A DNA stretch of 18,721 bases from JAAGZL01 sp964628835 (GCA_964628835.1 CAZVME010000064.1:1-18721); one strand, 5' to 3'; numbered from the stretch's first letter, positions 1-8,117 are shown. A program made the numbers and translations. Notes: generated from the sequence alone by a model not told the origin.

Positions 1-211
1 GCATTCTTCTGGCTTTTATCACTAAGGCTTCTAACCAAATTCATCGGAAGTTAACGGGACAGTAGTGAATACAGACACAATATATACTATTGCACCTTCA
101 TCCCGCAGGTATTAATAAGCATCTAAGCTAAATCTGTGATTACATCAACGGCCGTTATTGGCACACTCCGAAAGCTGAAGTAAATCCTGAGTCCAACTGA
201 GGATTCTAGGA
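1..211. other. Non-coding stretch at the left edge
   Basis: No convincing gene is seen on either strand. Downstream of the Hpt frame there is a weak inverted repeat (AATCCT ... AGGATT, about 184-206) with an 11-nt loop and no T-run, too poor to call a terminator. Confidence 0.4.
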
Positions 212-277
212 TTATCGACTCAACTCCCGACTTACCTGTTCAAACTCTTCAACTAGTGCCGCGACCTGAGCATCCAC
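212..277 (-). pseudogene. Detached C-terminal helix of the Hpt gene, downstream of the amber codon
   Basis: Reading the Hpt frame past the TAG at 278-280 gives 21 codons of helix-like sequence (VDAQVAALVEEFEQVSREL, then S, R) and a TAA at 212-214. The alternation of acidic and hydrophobic residues fits the final helix of an Hpt four-helix bundle. A single C-to-T change of CAG (Gln) to TAG would explain the break. Sequencing error, a true pseudogene, or local readthrough cannot be told apart from one sequence. Confidence 0.6.
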
Positions 278-565
278 CTACACCTGGTTACCAAACCTGA
301 TCTGCTCCTCCAGCTCCCCTGCAAGGGTGGAGAGTCCCATCGCACCGATATTGGCGCTGCTTGATTTCATGCTATGTGCCGGCATCTGCATGGCATCCAT
401 GTCGCCCCGGACACAGGCATCCTTCATCTGCTGTACAAACAGTGCCGTGTCCTCCAGATAAGCGTCAATCAATAGTACAAAGCCATCACCCATAAGATCA
501 CGCAAACCATCATGCACAGTGGCATCAATGGTAGGTGGCGCATCCTGGTTGTCACCTCTGTTCAT
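278..565 (-). CDS. Hpt (histidine phosphotransfer) domain protein, truncated by an in-frame amber stop
   Basis: The product relays phosphate between receiver domains in multistep two-component systems. The 95 residues show a typical Hpt domain. Helices begin near residue 13, and the phosphoacceptor site is AHSMKSSSANIGA with the histidine at residue 64, followed by GLSTLAGELEEQIR. The frame ends at TAG (278-280), but translation beyond it gives a further 22 residues (VDAQVAALVEEFEQVSREL...) that look exactly like the missing last Hpt helix, so the gene is cut inside its domain. The ATG at 565 has only a weak upstream ribosome site. An in-frame TAG lies at 581-583, next to an inverted-repeat element, so the native N-terminus or promoter may also be lost. 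The acidic, proline-containing start resembles linkers that join Hpt domains to receiver domains, so it could be the tail of a former hybrid kinase. The domain call is firm; the functional state is uncertain. Confidence 0.72.
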   Translation of the reverse strand: MNRGDNQDAPPTIDATVHDGLRDLMGDGFVLLIDAYLEDTALFVQQMKDACVRGDMDAMQMPAHSMKSSSANIGAMGLSTLAGELEEQIRFGNQV

Positions 566-585
566 ATCTTGAAGGCCCGTCTAAA

Positions 586-720
586 TAGTATCCGTCCAGA
601 AACAAAACATTAACCACGAAGAACGCAAAGAGCGCGAGGTTAATATATTGATTAACTAGCGTTTTCTTTGCGCTCTTTGCGACCTTTGCGGTTTGAACCG
701 GTGTTTCTGGACAGATACTA
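586..720. repeat. 135-bp MITE-like inverted-repeat element
   Basis: The ends are near-perfect terminal inverted repeats. The left end is TAGTATCCGTCCAGAAAC (586-603) and the right end (703-720) reverse-complements to TAGTATCTGTCCAGAAAC, 17 of 18 identical. Inside, both arms carry degenerate copies of a CGCAAAG-type heptamer (about 613-638, and 664-690 in reverse complement). The apex is a GTTAAT / ATTAAC stem (639-644 / 651-656). The whole element could fold into one long hairpin. It encodes no credible protein. The outermost TA at each end could be a TA target duplication of the kind made by IS630/mariner-type transposases, but no such enzyme is present in the window. It lies 20 bp upstream of the Hpt start codon. 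Confidence 0.75.
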
Positions 721-781
721 AATAACTCTACATGCAACGACCCGGTCTATTGCTACCCCAAAGGAATCAGGCCACAACGAT

Positions 782-798
782 CTCTGAATCAATCAGAG
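782..798 (-). terminator. Hairpin just downstream of arsM, possible terminator
   Basis: CTCTGA (782-787) and TCAGAG (793-798) form a 6-bp perfect stem with a 5-nt loop, beginning 7 nt past the arsM stop codon. No T-run follows on the minus strand, so termination activity is uncertain. Confidence 0.3.
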
Positions 799-804
799 CC
801 TATC

Positions 805-1854
805 TCAACAGCATGCACCTGCATCGTCATCGGCTTTCTCATCCGATTTAAAAGGCATGGCAGTCCCACAACCCTTGAATATCCCGAAGTGAGTATCCCA
901 GCTCCCATAATATTCAAAGAAGGCTTGAAAACGTGACTCATTCAACATTCGATAGGTATTTCCACATACGGGAAACTGGCGCCCCTTTTCGATTACATGA
1001 TGCTCATCCAGAATAAACACCTGCTCACTATCCTGAACTTCCCCCTTATAGACTACGGCCTGGCCATAATCCTCACAGGCCGATTCCAAGCCATCAATTT
1101 TGAACAGTCGGTAGGTGGCGGAATAGAAGTTGATGTGGCCTATGCGTTGTTCGATGGTGGCATTGTCTATGCTGAGGGGACGATCCTCCACCAGCCTGGG
1201 ATCGGCAAAGCCAGCAGCGGTTGCCAATCGTAGAAAATCATTCCAATACAGCGCGCCGCTCAGACACTCTCCATACAGCAGCGGATCTTCCAGTAGTTCC
1301 TGGGGAACACGCCGATCTGAATACACATCTGAAAAGTATAGTTCACCACCCGGCTTCAGCAAACGGTAAGCCTCTCGCAGCACCGCATCCTTATCAGGTG
1401 AAAGGTTGATTACACAGTTTGAGACGATGATATCGAAACTGTTATCTTCCAGACCCAGCTCATGCAGGCGTTCAATATGTCCTAGTTTAAATTCAACATT
1501 GGATCTGCTGTAACCGAACTGGTCCCGATGCCACTCAACATGTTTGTTGGCGACTTCAAGTTGCTCTTCGGTCATATCCACACCGACCACCGAACCCTGC
1601 TCTCCCACTAACTGCGCCAGCAGATAACAGTCCCGGCCCGAGCCACTGCCCAGATCCAGAATCCTGGTGCCGGTAAGCTCCTGCGGGGCAATCAATCCGC
1701 AGCCGTAGTAGCGGGCTGACACCTCAGGATGGATGTTGGACATGGCCTGTTTTAGATGATTAGGGATATCTGTATCGGTACAACAGGCGTTGGTCTGCAA
1801 GTCTGATGAACCATTCAATATCTTGCCGTAATACTCTTTTACACTCTCTTTCAT
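805..1854 (-). CDS. arsM: Arsenite S-adenosylmethionine methyltransferase
   Basis: ArsM methylates As(III) using S-adenosylmethionine, giving mono- to trimethyl arsenicals, in the cytoplasm. The 349-residue protein has the Rossmann SAM site DLGSGSGRDCY at about 67-77 and an acidic strand end GVDM near 91-94. The four conserved arsenic-binding cysteines are recognisable by spacing: Cys24 (NACCT), Cys52 (YYGCG), Cys147 (SNCVINL) and Cys197 (GECLSGALYW). Intervals of 28, 95 and 50 residues are close to those of algal ArsM. The C-terminal part is the usual ArsM extension, and the protein ends in an extra Cys-Cys. The start is well supported by GGAGGA about 4 nt before the ATG. Only 12 bp separate it from the parC stop, so it is probably co-transcribed with parC. 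No arsR or other ars gene is visible, so arsenic-specific control is not evident here. Confidence 0.93.
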   Translation of the reverse strand: MKESVKEYYGKILNGSSDLQTNACCTDTDIPNHLKQAMSNIHPEVSARYYGCGLIAPQELTGTRILDLGSGSGRDCYLLAQLVGEQGSVVGVDMTEEQLEVANKHVEWHRDQFGYSRSNVEFKLGHIERLHELGLEDNSFDIIVSNCVINLSPDKDAVLREAYRLLKPGGELYFSDVYSDRRVPQELLEDPLLYGECLSGALYWNDFLRLATAAGFADPRLVEDRPLSIDNATIEQRIGHINFYSATYRLFKIDGLESACEDYGQAVVYKGEVQDSEQVFILDEHHVIEKGRQFPVCGNTYRMLNESRFQAFFEYYGSWDTHFGIFKGCGTAMPFKSDEKADDDAGACC

Positions 1855-1866
1855 GCTTCCTCCATC

Positions 1867-4116
1867 CTACTCTACAGATACACTGTCCACCTTCTGAAAA
1901 CCCCGTGGCAGCTTATTACCCCGGCGTCCCCGTTCACCTTGATAGTGGTCCAGGTCCGATGCCTTCAATGTGATATAACGTTTACCCGAATACGCTGTCA
2001 GTTTTCCTGAGGCCGGCACACAGGCAACCGCAACTACAAACTCCTCACCGCTAGCCACACGTTTGGATGGGATAGCGATAATCTTGTTTCCCTTACCACG
2101 ACTCAATACCGGCAGATCCACTGCCTGGAACACCAACATGCGCCCTTCATTGGTAATGGCCACCACACGATCTGTCTCTTTGTCTGTTACCGCTGACGGC
2201 TGCAACACCCGGGCACCCTTTGGTAGCGACAACAGCGCCTTGCCCGCCTTGTTTTTTACCTGCAACTCCTTGAGCTGAATCAGAAAGCCGTAACCGGCAT
2301 CTGAAGCCATAAGACACCACTGCTCTGGGTCACCGCCAATCACGGCGCAAAAGGATGCACCACTGGCTGGAGCCAGGCGTCCAGTCAGGGGTTCGCCCTG
2401 ACTACGCGCTGATGGCAAGGTATGTGCGGGTATGGAGTAGCAACGCCCGGCGCTATCCAGAAACATCACTGACTGGTTGCTGCGCAGCTTGGCAAACCCC
2501 AGGTAGCTGTCTCCCGATTTGAAACTCAATCCGGCGGGATCTATCTCATGCCCCTTGGCCGATCTGGCCCATCCCTTCTCAGACAGGACAACGGTTACCG
2601 GTTCACTGGGGGTAAGCTCGGTTTCGTCCAAGGCCGTGGCCGCCTCCCGTTCCATAATGGGTGAACGCCGCGCATCGCCATACTTTTCAGCATCCGCCTC
2701 CAGCTCCTTGCGAATCATGGTCTTCATGCGCTGTTTGGAACCCAGGGTGGTCTCCAACTGCTGCCGCTCCTGTTCCAGCTGTTCCTGCTCGGCCCTGATC
2801 TTCACCTCTTCCAGGCGCGCCAACTGGCGCAGCTTGGTATCCAGTACATAGTCGGCCTGAATCACCGTGAGACCAAAGCGCGCCATTAGCTTAGCCTTAG
2901 GCTCATCCTCGGTGCGGATAATGTGAATCACCTCATCGATATTCAGAAAGGCAACCAGCAGACCATCCAACAAGTGCAGGCGATCGCGCACCTTGCCCAG
3001 ACGATAGTCCAAACGCCGTCGCACCGTCTCGAAGCGGAACTCCAGCCACTCCTTCAGCATGCCGCGCAGGTCCTTGACCTGGGGCCGACCATTGAGACCG
3101 ATGACATTCATATTCACCCGGTAGCTGCGCTCTAGATCGGTACTGGCAAACAGGTGTGACATGAGGCGTTCCACATCCACTCGATTGGAGCGCGGCACAA
3201 TCACCAGCCGGGTTGGATTCTCATGATCTGACTCATCGCGCAGATCCTCCACCATAGGCAGTTTCTTGGCCTGCATCTGCTGGGCAATCTGCTCCAGAAT
3301 CTTGGCGCCAGATACCTGGTGTGGCAGGGCGGTGATAACGATATCCCCTCGATCCAGTTCGAAACTCGCACGCAGACGCACACTGCCTGTACCGGTGTGA
3401 TACAGCTTCAACAGATCCGCCTTGGGGGTAATGATCTCCGCCTCGGTGGGATAGTCCGGCCCCAGTATATGCTCGCACAGCTCATCCACACTGCTCTTCG
3501 GGTACTCCAGGAGACGGATACAGGCGGTGGCCACTTCGCGCAGGTTGTGCGGCGGTATATCGGTGGCCATGCCCACGGCAATGCCCGCAGTACCATTCAA
3601 CAACAGGTTGGGCAGACGCGCCGGCAGCACCGTTGGCTCATCCAGGGTCCCATCAAAATTTGGAGTCCAATCCACCGTGCCCTGGCCCAGTTCCGCCAGC
3701 AACACCTGGGAGTATGCGGTGAGGCGTGATTCGGTATACCGCATGGCGGCGAACGACTTAGGATCATCTGGCGAGCCCCAGTTGCCCTGACCATCGACCA
3801 ACGGGTAGCGATAGGAGAAATCCTGGGCCATCAGCACCATCGCTTCATAGCAGGCACTATCGCCATGGGGATGAAATTTACCCAAAACATCACCCACGGT
3901 ACGGGCAGATTTTTTAAACTTTGCGCTGGCTGACAATCCAAGCTCAGACATGGCATAAACGATACGACGCTGCACCGGCTTCAGACCATCCCCCACATGG
4001 GGCAGGGCGCGGTCCAGGATTACGTACATGGCATAATCCAGGTACGCCTTCTCGGTAAAAACCTTCAGCGGCATCTGTTCGATGCCCTCCAGGCTGTGGT
4101 CGATATCGTTGGACAT
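1867..4116 (-). CDS. parC: DNA topoisomerase IV subunit A
   Basis: ParC is the DNA-cleaving subunit of topoisomerase IV (with ParE, C2E2), which decatenates daughter chromosomes. From the ATG at 4116 it has 749 residues, close to the 752 of E. coli ParC; the frame stays open upstream but that extension lacks homologous character. The start MSNDIDHSLEGIEQMPL is ParC-like. The catalytic tyrosine is Tyr127 in AAMRYTESRL. The quinolone-determining loop HPHGDSACYEAMV keeps Ser87 and Glu91 (E. coli Ser80 and Glu84), so no classic resistance change is present. The C-terminal part (about 490 onward) carries the ParC blade repeats. It ends with TAG, whose immediate 3' side supplies the arsM ribosome site. 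It lies 100 bp downstream of the CNP1-like gene and is probably in one unit with parE. Confidence 0.96.
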   Translation of the reverse strand: MSNDIDHSLEGIEQMPLKVFTEKAYLDYAMYVILDRALPHVGDGLKPVQRRIVYAMSELGLSASAKFKKSARTVGDVLGKFHPHGDSACYEAMVLMAQDFSYRYPLVDGQGNWGSPDDPKSFAAMRYTESRLTAYSQVLLAELGQGTVDWTPNFDGTLDEPTVLPARLPNLLLNGTAGIAVGMATDIPPHNLREVATACIRLLEYPKSSVDELCEHILGPDYPTEAEIITPKADLLKLYHTGTGSVRLRASFELDRGDIVITALPHQVSGAKILEQIAQQMQAKKLPMVEDLRDESDHENPTRLVIVPRSNRVDVERLMSHLFASTDLERSYRVNMNVIGLNGRPQVKDLRGMLKEWLEFRFETVRRRLDYRLGKVRDRLHLLDGLLVAFLNIDEVIHIIRTEDEPKAKLMARFGLTVIQADYVLDTKLRQLARLEEVKIRAEQEQLEQERQQLETTLGSKQRMKTMIRKELEADAEKYGDARRSPIMEREAATALDETELTPSEPVTVVLSEKGWARSAKGHEIDPAGLSFKSGDSYLGFAKLRSNQSVMFLDSAGRCYSIPAHTLPSARSQGEPLTGRLAPASGASFCAVIGGDPEQWCLMASDAGYGFLIQLKELQVKNKAGKALLSLPKGARVLQPSAVTDKETDRVVAITNEGRMLVFQAVDLPVLSRGKGNKIIAIPSKRVASGEEFVVAVACVPASGKLTAYSGKRYITLKASDLDHYQGERGRRGNKLPRGFQKVDSVSVE

Positions 4117-4216
4117 ATTATCTGGTTCTCTATACTCGAATCGAAGGTGTAAAGCTACAGCAGTGGTGGTGAATATCCTGCCTGAAACAAAAGATGCGGG
4201 AGTGGAATAATCAGCA

Positions 4217-4783
4217 TCAATACAGATTGCCACCTGGCGAGGCATACTTTATGTTGTTGACGATAATATTCCGCTGTTTGGGCAATTTCCATTCACAGAA
4301 ATAGTACTGCATCATTTGCGTCCTGAACTTGCTATATCCAGCCTCATGAAGCGGCTTCCACTCCGATTTTTTCCTGGCCCGAAACTTGCCCTTGCCCACA
4401 CCAAATGCGTAGGTCCTATACTCTTCAGTATCACACCTTATGCCTTCATAGAAGATATTCCTGGAGCCACTGCGAGACTTAATCACCATGGTGTAACGCA
4501 CCACATAATCCTTCTTTGATACCGAGAGCGACTTCTCATCCAGGTAATAGGTGAATTTATTATCCGGGTCATCCAACTCCATATCTAACAGATCACCATC
4601 TTTGGGGTATGGAGGTAACTTCAGCTCACTCTCCTTCCACTTTGGCCCCTCCACAAACGGATTATTCTGTTCATCCAGGGTTCCTGCATCCTCATATATA
4701 GTGTTTTCTTCACGTGCATTGGCAGCAGAAAACTGTAATAACAGACAAAGGCCCAACAAAATTGTCAACGGATAATTCTTCAT
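4217..4783 (-). CDS. CNP1-like family exported protein
   Basis: Start at the ATG at 4783 gives 188 residues beginning with a clear signal peptide (MKNYPLTILL, a hydrophobic core, cleavage after SAANA near residue 23). GGAG lies about 11 nt upstream. The mature part has the pattern I know from the CNP1-like family (PF08750, named after a cryptic neisserial protein): an early Trp-Lys-Glu segment with PPYP, then LSVSKKDYVVRYTMVIKS, YEGIRCDTEEYRTYAFG and a late YYFCEW. The family's function is not known. Two cysteines (in GIRCD and YFCEW) may pair in the periplasm. A longer frame from 4822 overlaps the parE stop but would bury the signal peptide. It sits between parE and parC, all three in the same direction. 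Family call from memory of the motif pattern; location inferred. Confidence 0.8.
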   Translation of the reverse strand: MKNYPLTILLGLCLLLQFSAANAREENTIYEDAGTLDEQNNPFVEGPKWKESELKLPPYPKDGDLLDMELDDPDNKFTYYLDEKSLSVSKKDYVVRYTMVIKSRSGSRNIFYEGIRCDTEEYRTYAFGVGKGKFRARKKSEWKPLHEAGYSKFRTQMMQYYFCEWKLPKQRNIIVNNIKYASPGGNLY

Positions 4784-4821
4784 AATGCACTTAGCTCCAC
4801 ATGTTTGATCATATACCATCA

Positions 4822-6711
4822 CTAAACCTCGGCCAGATCACCTTTCTTCTGTAACCACTGCTTGCGATCCGGCGCACGTTTCTTTGCCAATAACATATCC
4901 AACATACAGTTGGTGTCATCCCCAGCGCCAATGGTCAACTGCACCAGGCGTCTGGTATCCGGTAGGATGGTGGTTTCGCGCAACTGCATGGGGTTCATCT
5001 CGCCCAGACCCTTGAACCGCTGCACGCTCACCTTGCCCTTAATCTTTTCCGCTGCAATACGATCCAGCACCCCCTGTTTCTCGGCGTCGTCCAAGGCATA
5101 AAACACCTGCTTACCCACATCGATCCGATATAGCGGGGGCATGGCCACGTAGACATGACCCTCCTGCACCAGCTTGCGAAAGTGCCGCATGAACAGGGCG
5201 CACAACAGGGTTGCGATATGCAACCCATCCGAATCCGCATCCGCCAGGATACAGACCTTGTTAAAGCGCAGGGCGGATAGATCATCCGATCCTGGCTCCA
5301 CGCCTATGGCCACAGAGATGTCATGCACCTCTTGTGAAGCCAGTACCTCGGCCGAATCCACCTCCCAGGTATTCAGAATTTTACCGCGCAACGGCATCAC
5401 CGCCTGAAACTCACGATCCCGCGCCTGCTTGGCCGAGCCACCAGCCGAATCACCCTCCACCAGAAACAGCTCGCTGCGCTGAGGGTCTGGCACGCTGCAA
5501 TCCGCCAGTTTACCGGGAAGCGCCGGTCCCTGGGTTACCTTCTTGCGTTTCACCTTGCGCCCGGAACGCATACGCGCCTGGGCGGCATTGATGGCCAGAT
5601 CCGCTATGGCCTCACCCATTTCGGTGTGCTGATTCAGCCACAGACCGAAGGAGTCCTTCACCACCCCGGTGACAAACGCCGCACACTCACGGGAGGATAG
5701 CCGCTCCTTGGTCTGACCGGAAAACTGCGGGTCTGCCAACTTCACAGACAGGATATAACTGCATCGGTTCCATACATCATCCGGTGCCAGTTTCACCCCC
5801 CGTGGCAATAGATTACGGAACTCACAAAACTCCCGCACCGCCTCGGTCAGCCCGGTACGCAGTCCATTGACATGGGTGCCGCCCTGCGGCGTTGGAATCA
5901 GGTTTACATAGCTTTCGGTAATGGCATCACCCGGCTCCGGCAGCCACACCACCGCCCAATCCGCCGCCTCATAGTTACCCGACATGGAGCCCACGAATGG
6001 CTCCTCCGGCAAGGTGACGGCCGATTCGAGTTCATCCAGCAGATAGTCCCGCAGACCATCCTGGTACTGCCACTCCTGCTCATCCCCACTCTTTTCATCC
6101 CAGAAGCGTACCCGTAGCCCGGGACAGAGTACCGCCTTGGCCCGCAGTAGATGCAGCAGCTGGCGCAGGGAGAATTTATCAGAATCGAAATATTTTGGAT
6201 CGGGCCAAAACCGCACCGTGGTGCCGGTATTGTTCCTGCCAACCTTATCTACAACCTCCAACTCAGATATCTTCTCACCATCGGCGAAGGCCATGTTGTA
6301 CTGCTGCCCGCCGCGCTTGACCCACACCTCAAGGTGTTTGGATAGCGCATTTACCACCGACACACCCACCCCGTGCAGACCGCCAGAGAAGCGGTAGTTC
6401 TTGTTGGAAAATTTACCTCCGGCGTGCAGCTTGGTCAGGATCACCTCCACACCCGGCTTTCCCTCCTGCGGATGCATATCCACCGGCATGCCGCGCCCAT
6501 CATCCGTGACCTCCAGAGAGCCGTCCTGATACAGGGAGACATCTATAGTGGAAGCGAAGCCCGCAACCGCTTCATCGATACTGTTATCGATAACCTCCTG
6601 GGCCATGTGGTTGGGGCGACTGGTATCGGTGTACATGCCAGGGCGTTTGCGTACCGGATCCAGACCACTAAGGACCTCAATCGCAGAGGCATCGTATGCG
6701 CTGTTACTCAT
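4822..6711 (-). CDS. parE: DNA topoisomerase IV subunit B
   Basis: ParE is the ATPase subunit that drives strand passage by topoisomerase IV. From the ATG at 6711 it has 629 residues against 630 in E. coli. GHKL ATPase motifs are in order: EVIDNSIDEA (Asn43), DDGRGMP (about 70-76), GGLHGVGVSVVNALS (about 110-124) and the QTKERLSS loop. The TOPRIM part has EGDSAGGSA (about 415) and ILADADSDGLH (about 490). The C-terminus has QRFKGLGEMNPMQLRETT and ends LQKKGDLAEV. The frame is open to 6840, but the extra 43 residues match nothing in ParE, so the internal ATG is preferred. The leader contains a 6-bp perfect stem (GCCATC/GATGGC, 6763-6780). It is divergent from xseB across about 150 bp and heads the parE-CNP1-parC-arsM run. 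Confidence 0.96.
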   Translation of the reverse strand: MSNSAYDASAIEVLSGLDPVRKRPGMYTDTSRPNHMAQEVIDNSIDEAVAGFASTIDVSLYQDGSLEVTDDGRGMPVDMHPQEGKPGVEVILTKLHAGGKFSNKNYRFSGGLHGVGVSVVNALSKHLEVWVKRGGQQYNMAFADGEKISELEVVDKVGRNNTGTTVRFWPDPKYFDSDKFSLRQLLHLLRAKAVLCPGLRVRFWDEKSGDEQEWQYQDGLRDYLLDELESAVTLPEEPFVGSMSGNYEAADWAVVWLPEPGDAITESYVNLIPTPQGGTHVNGLRTGLTEAVREFCEFRNLLPRGVKLAPDDVWNRCSYILSVKLADPQFSGQTKERLSSRECAAFVTGVVKDSFGLWLNQHTEMGEAIADLAINAAQARMRSGRKVKRKKVTQGPALPGKLADCSVPDPQRSELFLVEGDSAGGSAKQARDREFQAVMPLRGKILNTWEVDSAEVLASQEVHDISVAIGVEPGSDDLSALRFNKVCILADADSDGLHIATLLCALFMRHFRKLVQEGHVYVAMPPLYRIDVGKQVFYALDDAEKQGVLDRIAAEKIKGKVSVQRFKGLGEMNPMQLRETTILPDTRRLVQLTIGAGDDTNCMLDMLLAKKRAPDRKQWLQKKGDLAEV

Positions 6712-6803
6712 TACCAGGAAAATTCCATCGACTAAAAACCAGTAGAGTTTACACCCACCGCAGCCATCAAGCGAGATGGCAAAAGAGCGTCGCGCTGGAA
6801 AGA

Positions 6804-6832
6804 TTGACCCTAGCCCCGCATCAGAGTAATTT
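6804..6832 (+). promoter_or_regulatory. Possible sigma-70 promoter for xseB-ispA
   Basis: TTGACC (6804-6809) matches the -35 consensus at 5 of 6 positions and is followed, after 17 bp, by TAATTT (6827-6832), a weak -10. It lies about 30 bp upstream of the xseB start. Spacing is ideal; the -10 is the doubtful part. Confidence 0.35.
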
Positions 6833-6862
6833 TGTCTCATCTAAATCAGACAAGTGATAATC

Positions 6863-7102
6863 GTGCCCAAAGCAAGCAATAAAACACCCTCATTTGAGCA
6901 GGCCATGGCCGAGCTGGAATCTCTGGTGGAAACCATGGAACAAGGTGATCTTTCCCTGGAAGAGTCACTAAAATCGTTTGAACGCGGAGTGCTGCTTACC
7001 CGCACCTGCCAGCAGGCATTAAAAGAGGCCGAGCAGAAGATACAGATACTCTCCAACAACACCCCTGACGCAGAGCTGGAATCGTTTGAAAACAAAGAAT
7101 GA
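6863..7102 (+). CDS. xseB: Exodeoxyribonuclease VII small subunit
   Basis: XseB is the small subunit of exonuclease VII, which degrades single-stranded DNA from both ends together with the XseA catalytic subunit. The 79-residue product has the family core SFEQAMAELESLVETMEQGDLSLEESLKSFERG split over residues about 10-42, then a second helix QQALKEAEQKIQIL, and an acidic tail. E. coli XseB is 80 residues. I chose the GTG at 6863 because it gives MPKASNK, matching E. coli MPKK, and has AAG about 8 nt upstream; another in-frame GTG at 6854 would add three residues. The last 17 nt overlap ispA, implying translational coupling. xseA is not in this window. Confidence 0.9.
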   Translation: MPKASNKTPSFEQAMAELESLVETMEQGDLSLEESLKSFERGVLLTRTCQQALKEAEQKIQILSNNTPDAELESFENKE

Positions 7103-7994
7103 ACCAGGACTGAAACAGTTCCTTAGCGAGTCTCAGGCCAGGGTGGAGAGCGCTCTACAACAGTGGCTACCGGCCACCAGCACCCAGCCACAAAGGCTGC
7201 ACCGGGCCATGCGCTACGCAGTTTTAGGTGGAGGTAAAAGGGTACGCCCGGTACTGGTGTACGCCACTGGCCAGGCCCTGGATATTGAACTTGACCAGCT
7301 GAACGGTCCTGCCTGTGCTGTAGAACTGATCCACGCCTACTCCCTAGTCCATGACGACCTTCCAGCCATGGATGATGATGACCTGCGACGGGGCCAGCCC
7401 ACCTGCCATAAGGAGTTCGATGAGGCCACCGCCATACTCACTGGTGACGCCCTGCAAACACTGGCTTTCCGGGTTCTGTGCCACGACCAGAGCATGGGGG
7501 TTGCTTGCGACACCAGAGTGCAAATGATGGACAATCTAGCCATTGCCAGCGGCTCCAGGGGAATGGCCGGAGGCCAAACCATGGACCTGGACTCGGTGGG
7601 TGAGGAGTTGTCCCTGGTACAGTTGGAGAATATGCACATACACAAGACTGGCGCCCTGATCCTGGCCAGCGTGCGCATGGGCTATCTGGCGCAACCAGAG
7701 GCCGATCCCAAACAGATTGCCGGCCTGAACCAGTATGCCAAACGGATCGGGTTGGCCTTCCAGGTCAAGGATGACATCCTGGATGTTGAAGGTGACACTG
7801 AAACCCTGGGTAAGACCCAAGGCAAGGACCAGGCCAATTCCAAGCCTACCTACCCCTCCCTGCTCGGATTGGAAGGGGCACGCAGTCTGGCCAGACAACT
7901 GCATCAGGAGGCACTGGAAGGCCTGTCTGTCTTCGACCAGCGTGCTGACCCATTGCGCTGGCTTGCCGACTATATAGTTGTGCGTAACAACTGA
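7086..7994 (+). CDS. ispA: Farnesyl diphosphate synthase (geranyltranstransferase)
   Basis: IspA condenses isopentenyl diphosphate with dimethylallyl and then geranyl diphosphate to make farnesyl diphosphate, the precursor of ubiquinone and undecaprenyl lipids. The 302-residue protein (E. coli 299) has GGGKRVRP at 48-55, the first Asp-rich motif DDLPAMDD at 90-97 followed by RRG, the KTG motif at 187-189, and the second Asp-rich motif DDILD at 229-233. The start is taken as the TTG at 7086, which lies inside the end of xseB (17-nt overlap); no ATG occurs before the conserved core, so a TTG start with coupling is the simplest reading. In E. coli dxs follows ispA; here it does not. Confidence 0.93.
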   Translation: MKTKNEPGLKQFLSESQARVESALQQWLPATSTQPQRLHRAMRYAVLGGGKRVRPVLVYATGQALDIELDQLNGPACAVELIHAYSLVHDDLPAMDDDDLRRGQPTCHKEFDEATAILTGDALQTLAFRVLCHDQSMGVACDTRVQMMDNLAIASGSRGMAGGQTMDLDSVGEELSLVQLENMHIHKTGALILASVRMGYLAQPEADPKQIAGLNQYAKRIGLAFQVKDDILDVEGDTETLGKTQGKDQANSKPTYPSLLGLEGARSLARQLHQEALEGLSVFDQRADPLRWLADYIVVRNN

Positions 7995-8088
7995 GATTCA
8001 CCGCCACCAAGCCCTCAGGCGCATCCGTAGCACTATATCCCCATGCGACCCATCCAAATATTTTGTTAATTCACATATTTATCTTGGG

Positions 8089-8117
8089 TTGCACCGCCCC
8101 TTTGCTAGGCCCATAAT
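8089..8117 (+). promoter_or_regulatory. Possible sigma-70 promoter for folE2
   Basis: CATAAT (8112-8117) matches the -10 consensus at 5 of 6 positions and lies 17 bp after TTGCAC (8089-8094), a half-matching -35. It sits about 65 bp before the folE2 start in the 188-bp gap after ispA. I looked for a Zur-type palindrome in this gap and saw none. Confidence 0.35.

Noticed and set aside
278..280. Pyrrolysine or other amber recoding in the Hpt gene
   Set aside because: Seven nearby genes end in TAG with clean stops and no pyl gene or special context is visible; a point mutation is simpler.
600..700. CRISPR-like array suggested by repeated CGCAAAG units
   Set aside because: The units are contiguous 7-8 bp degenerate repeats in inverted arms, with no spacers of regular length.
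552..737. 61-codon minus-strand frame across the inverted-repeat element
   Set aside because: It is a translation of the repeat arms (lysine/alanine-rich on one side, hydrophobic on the other) and has no ribosome site or recognisable domain.
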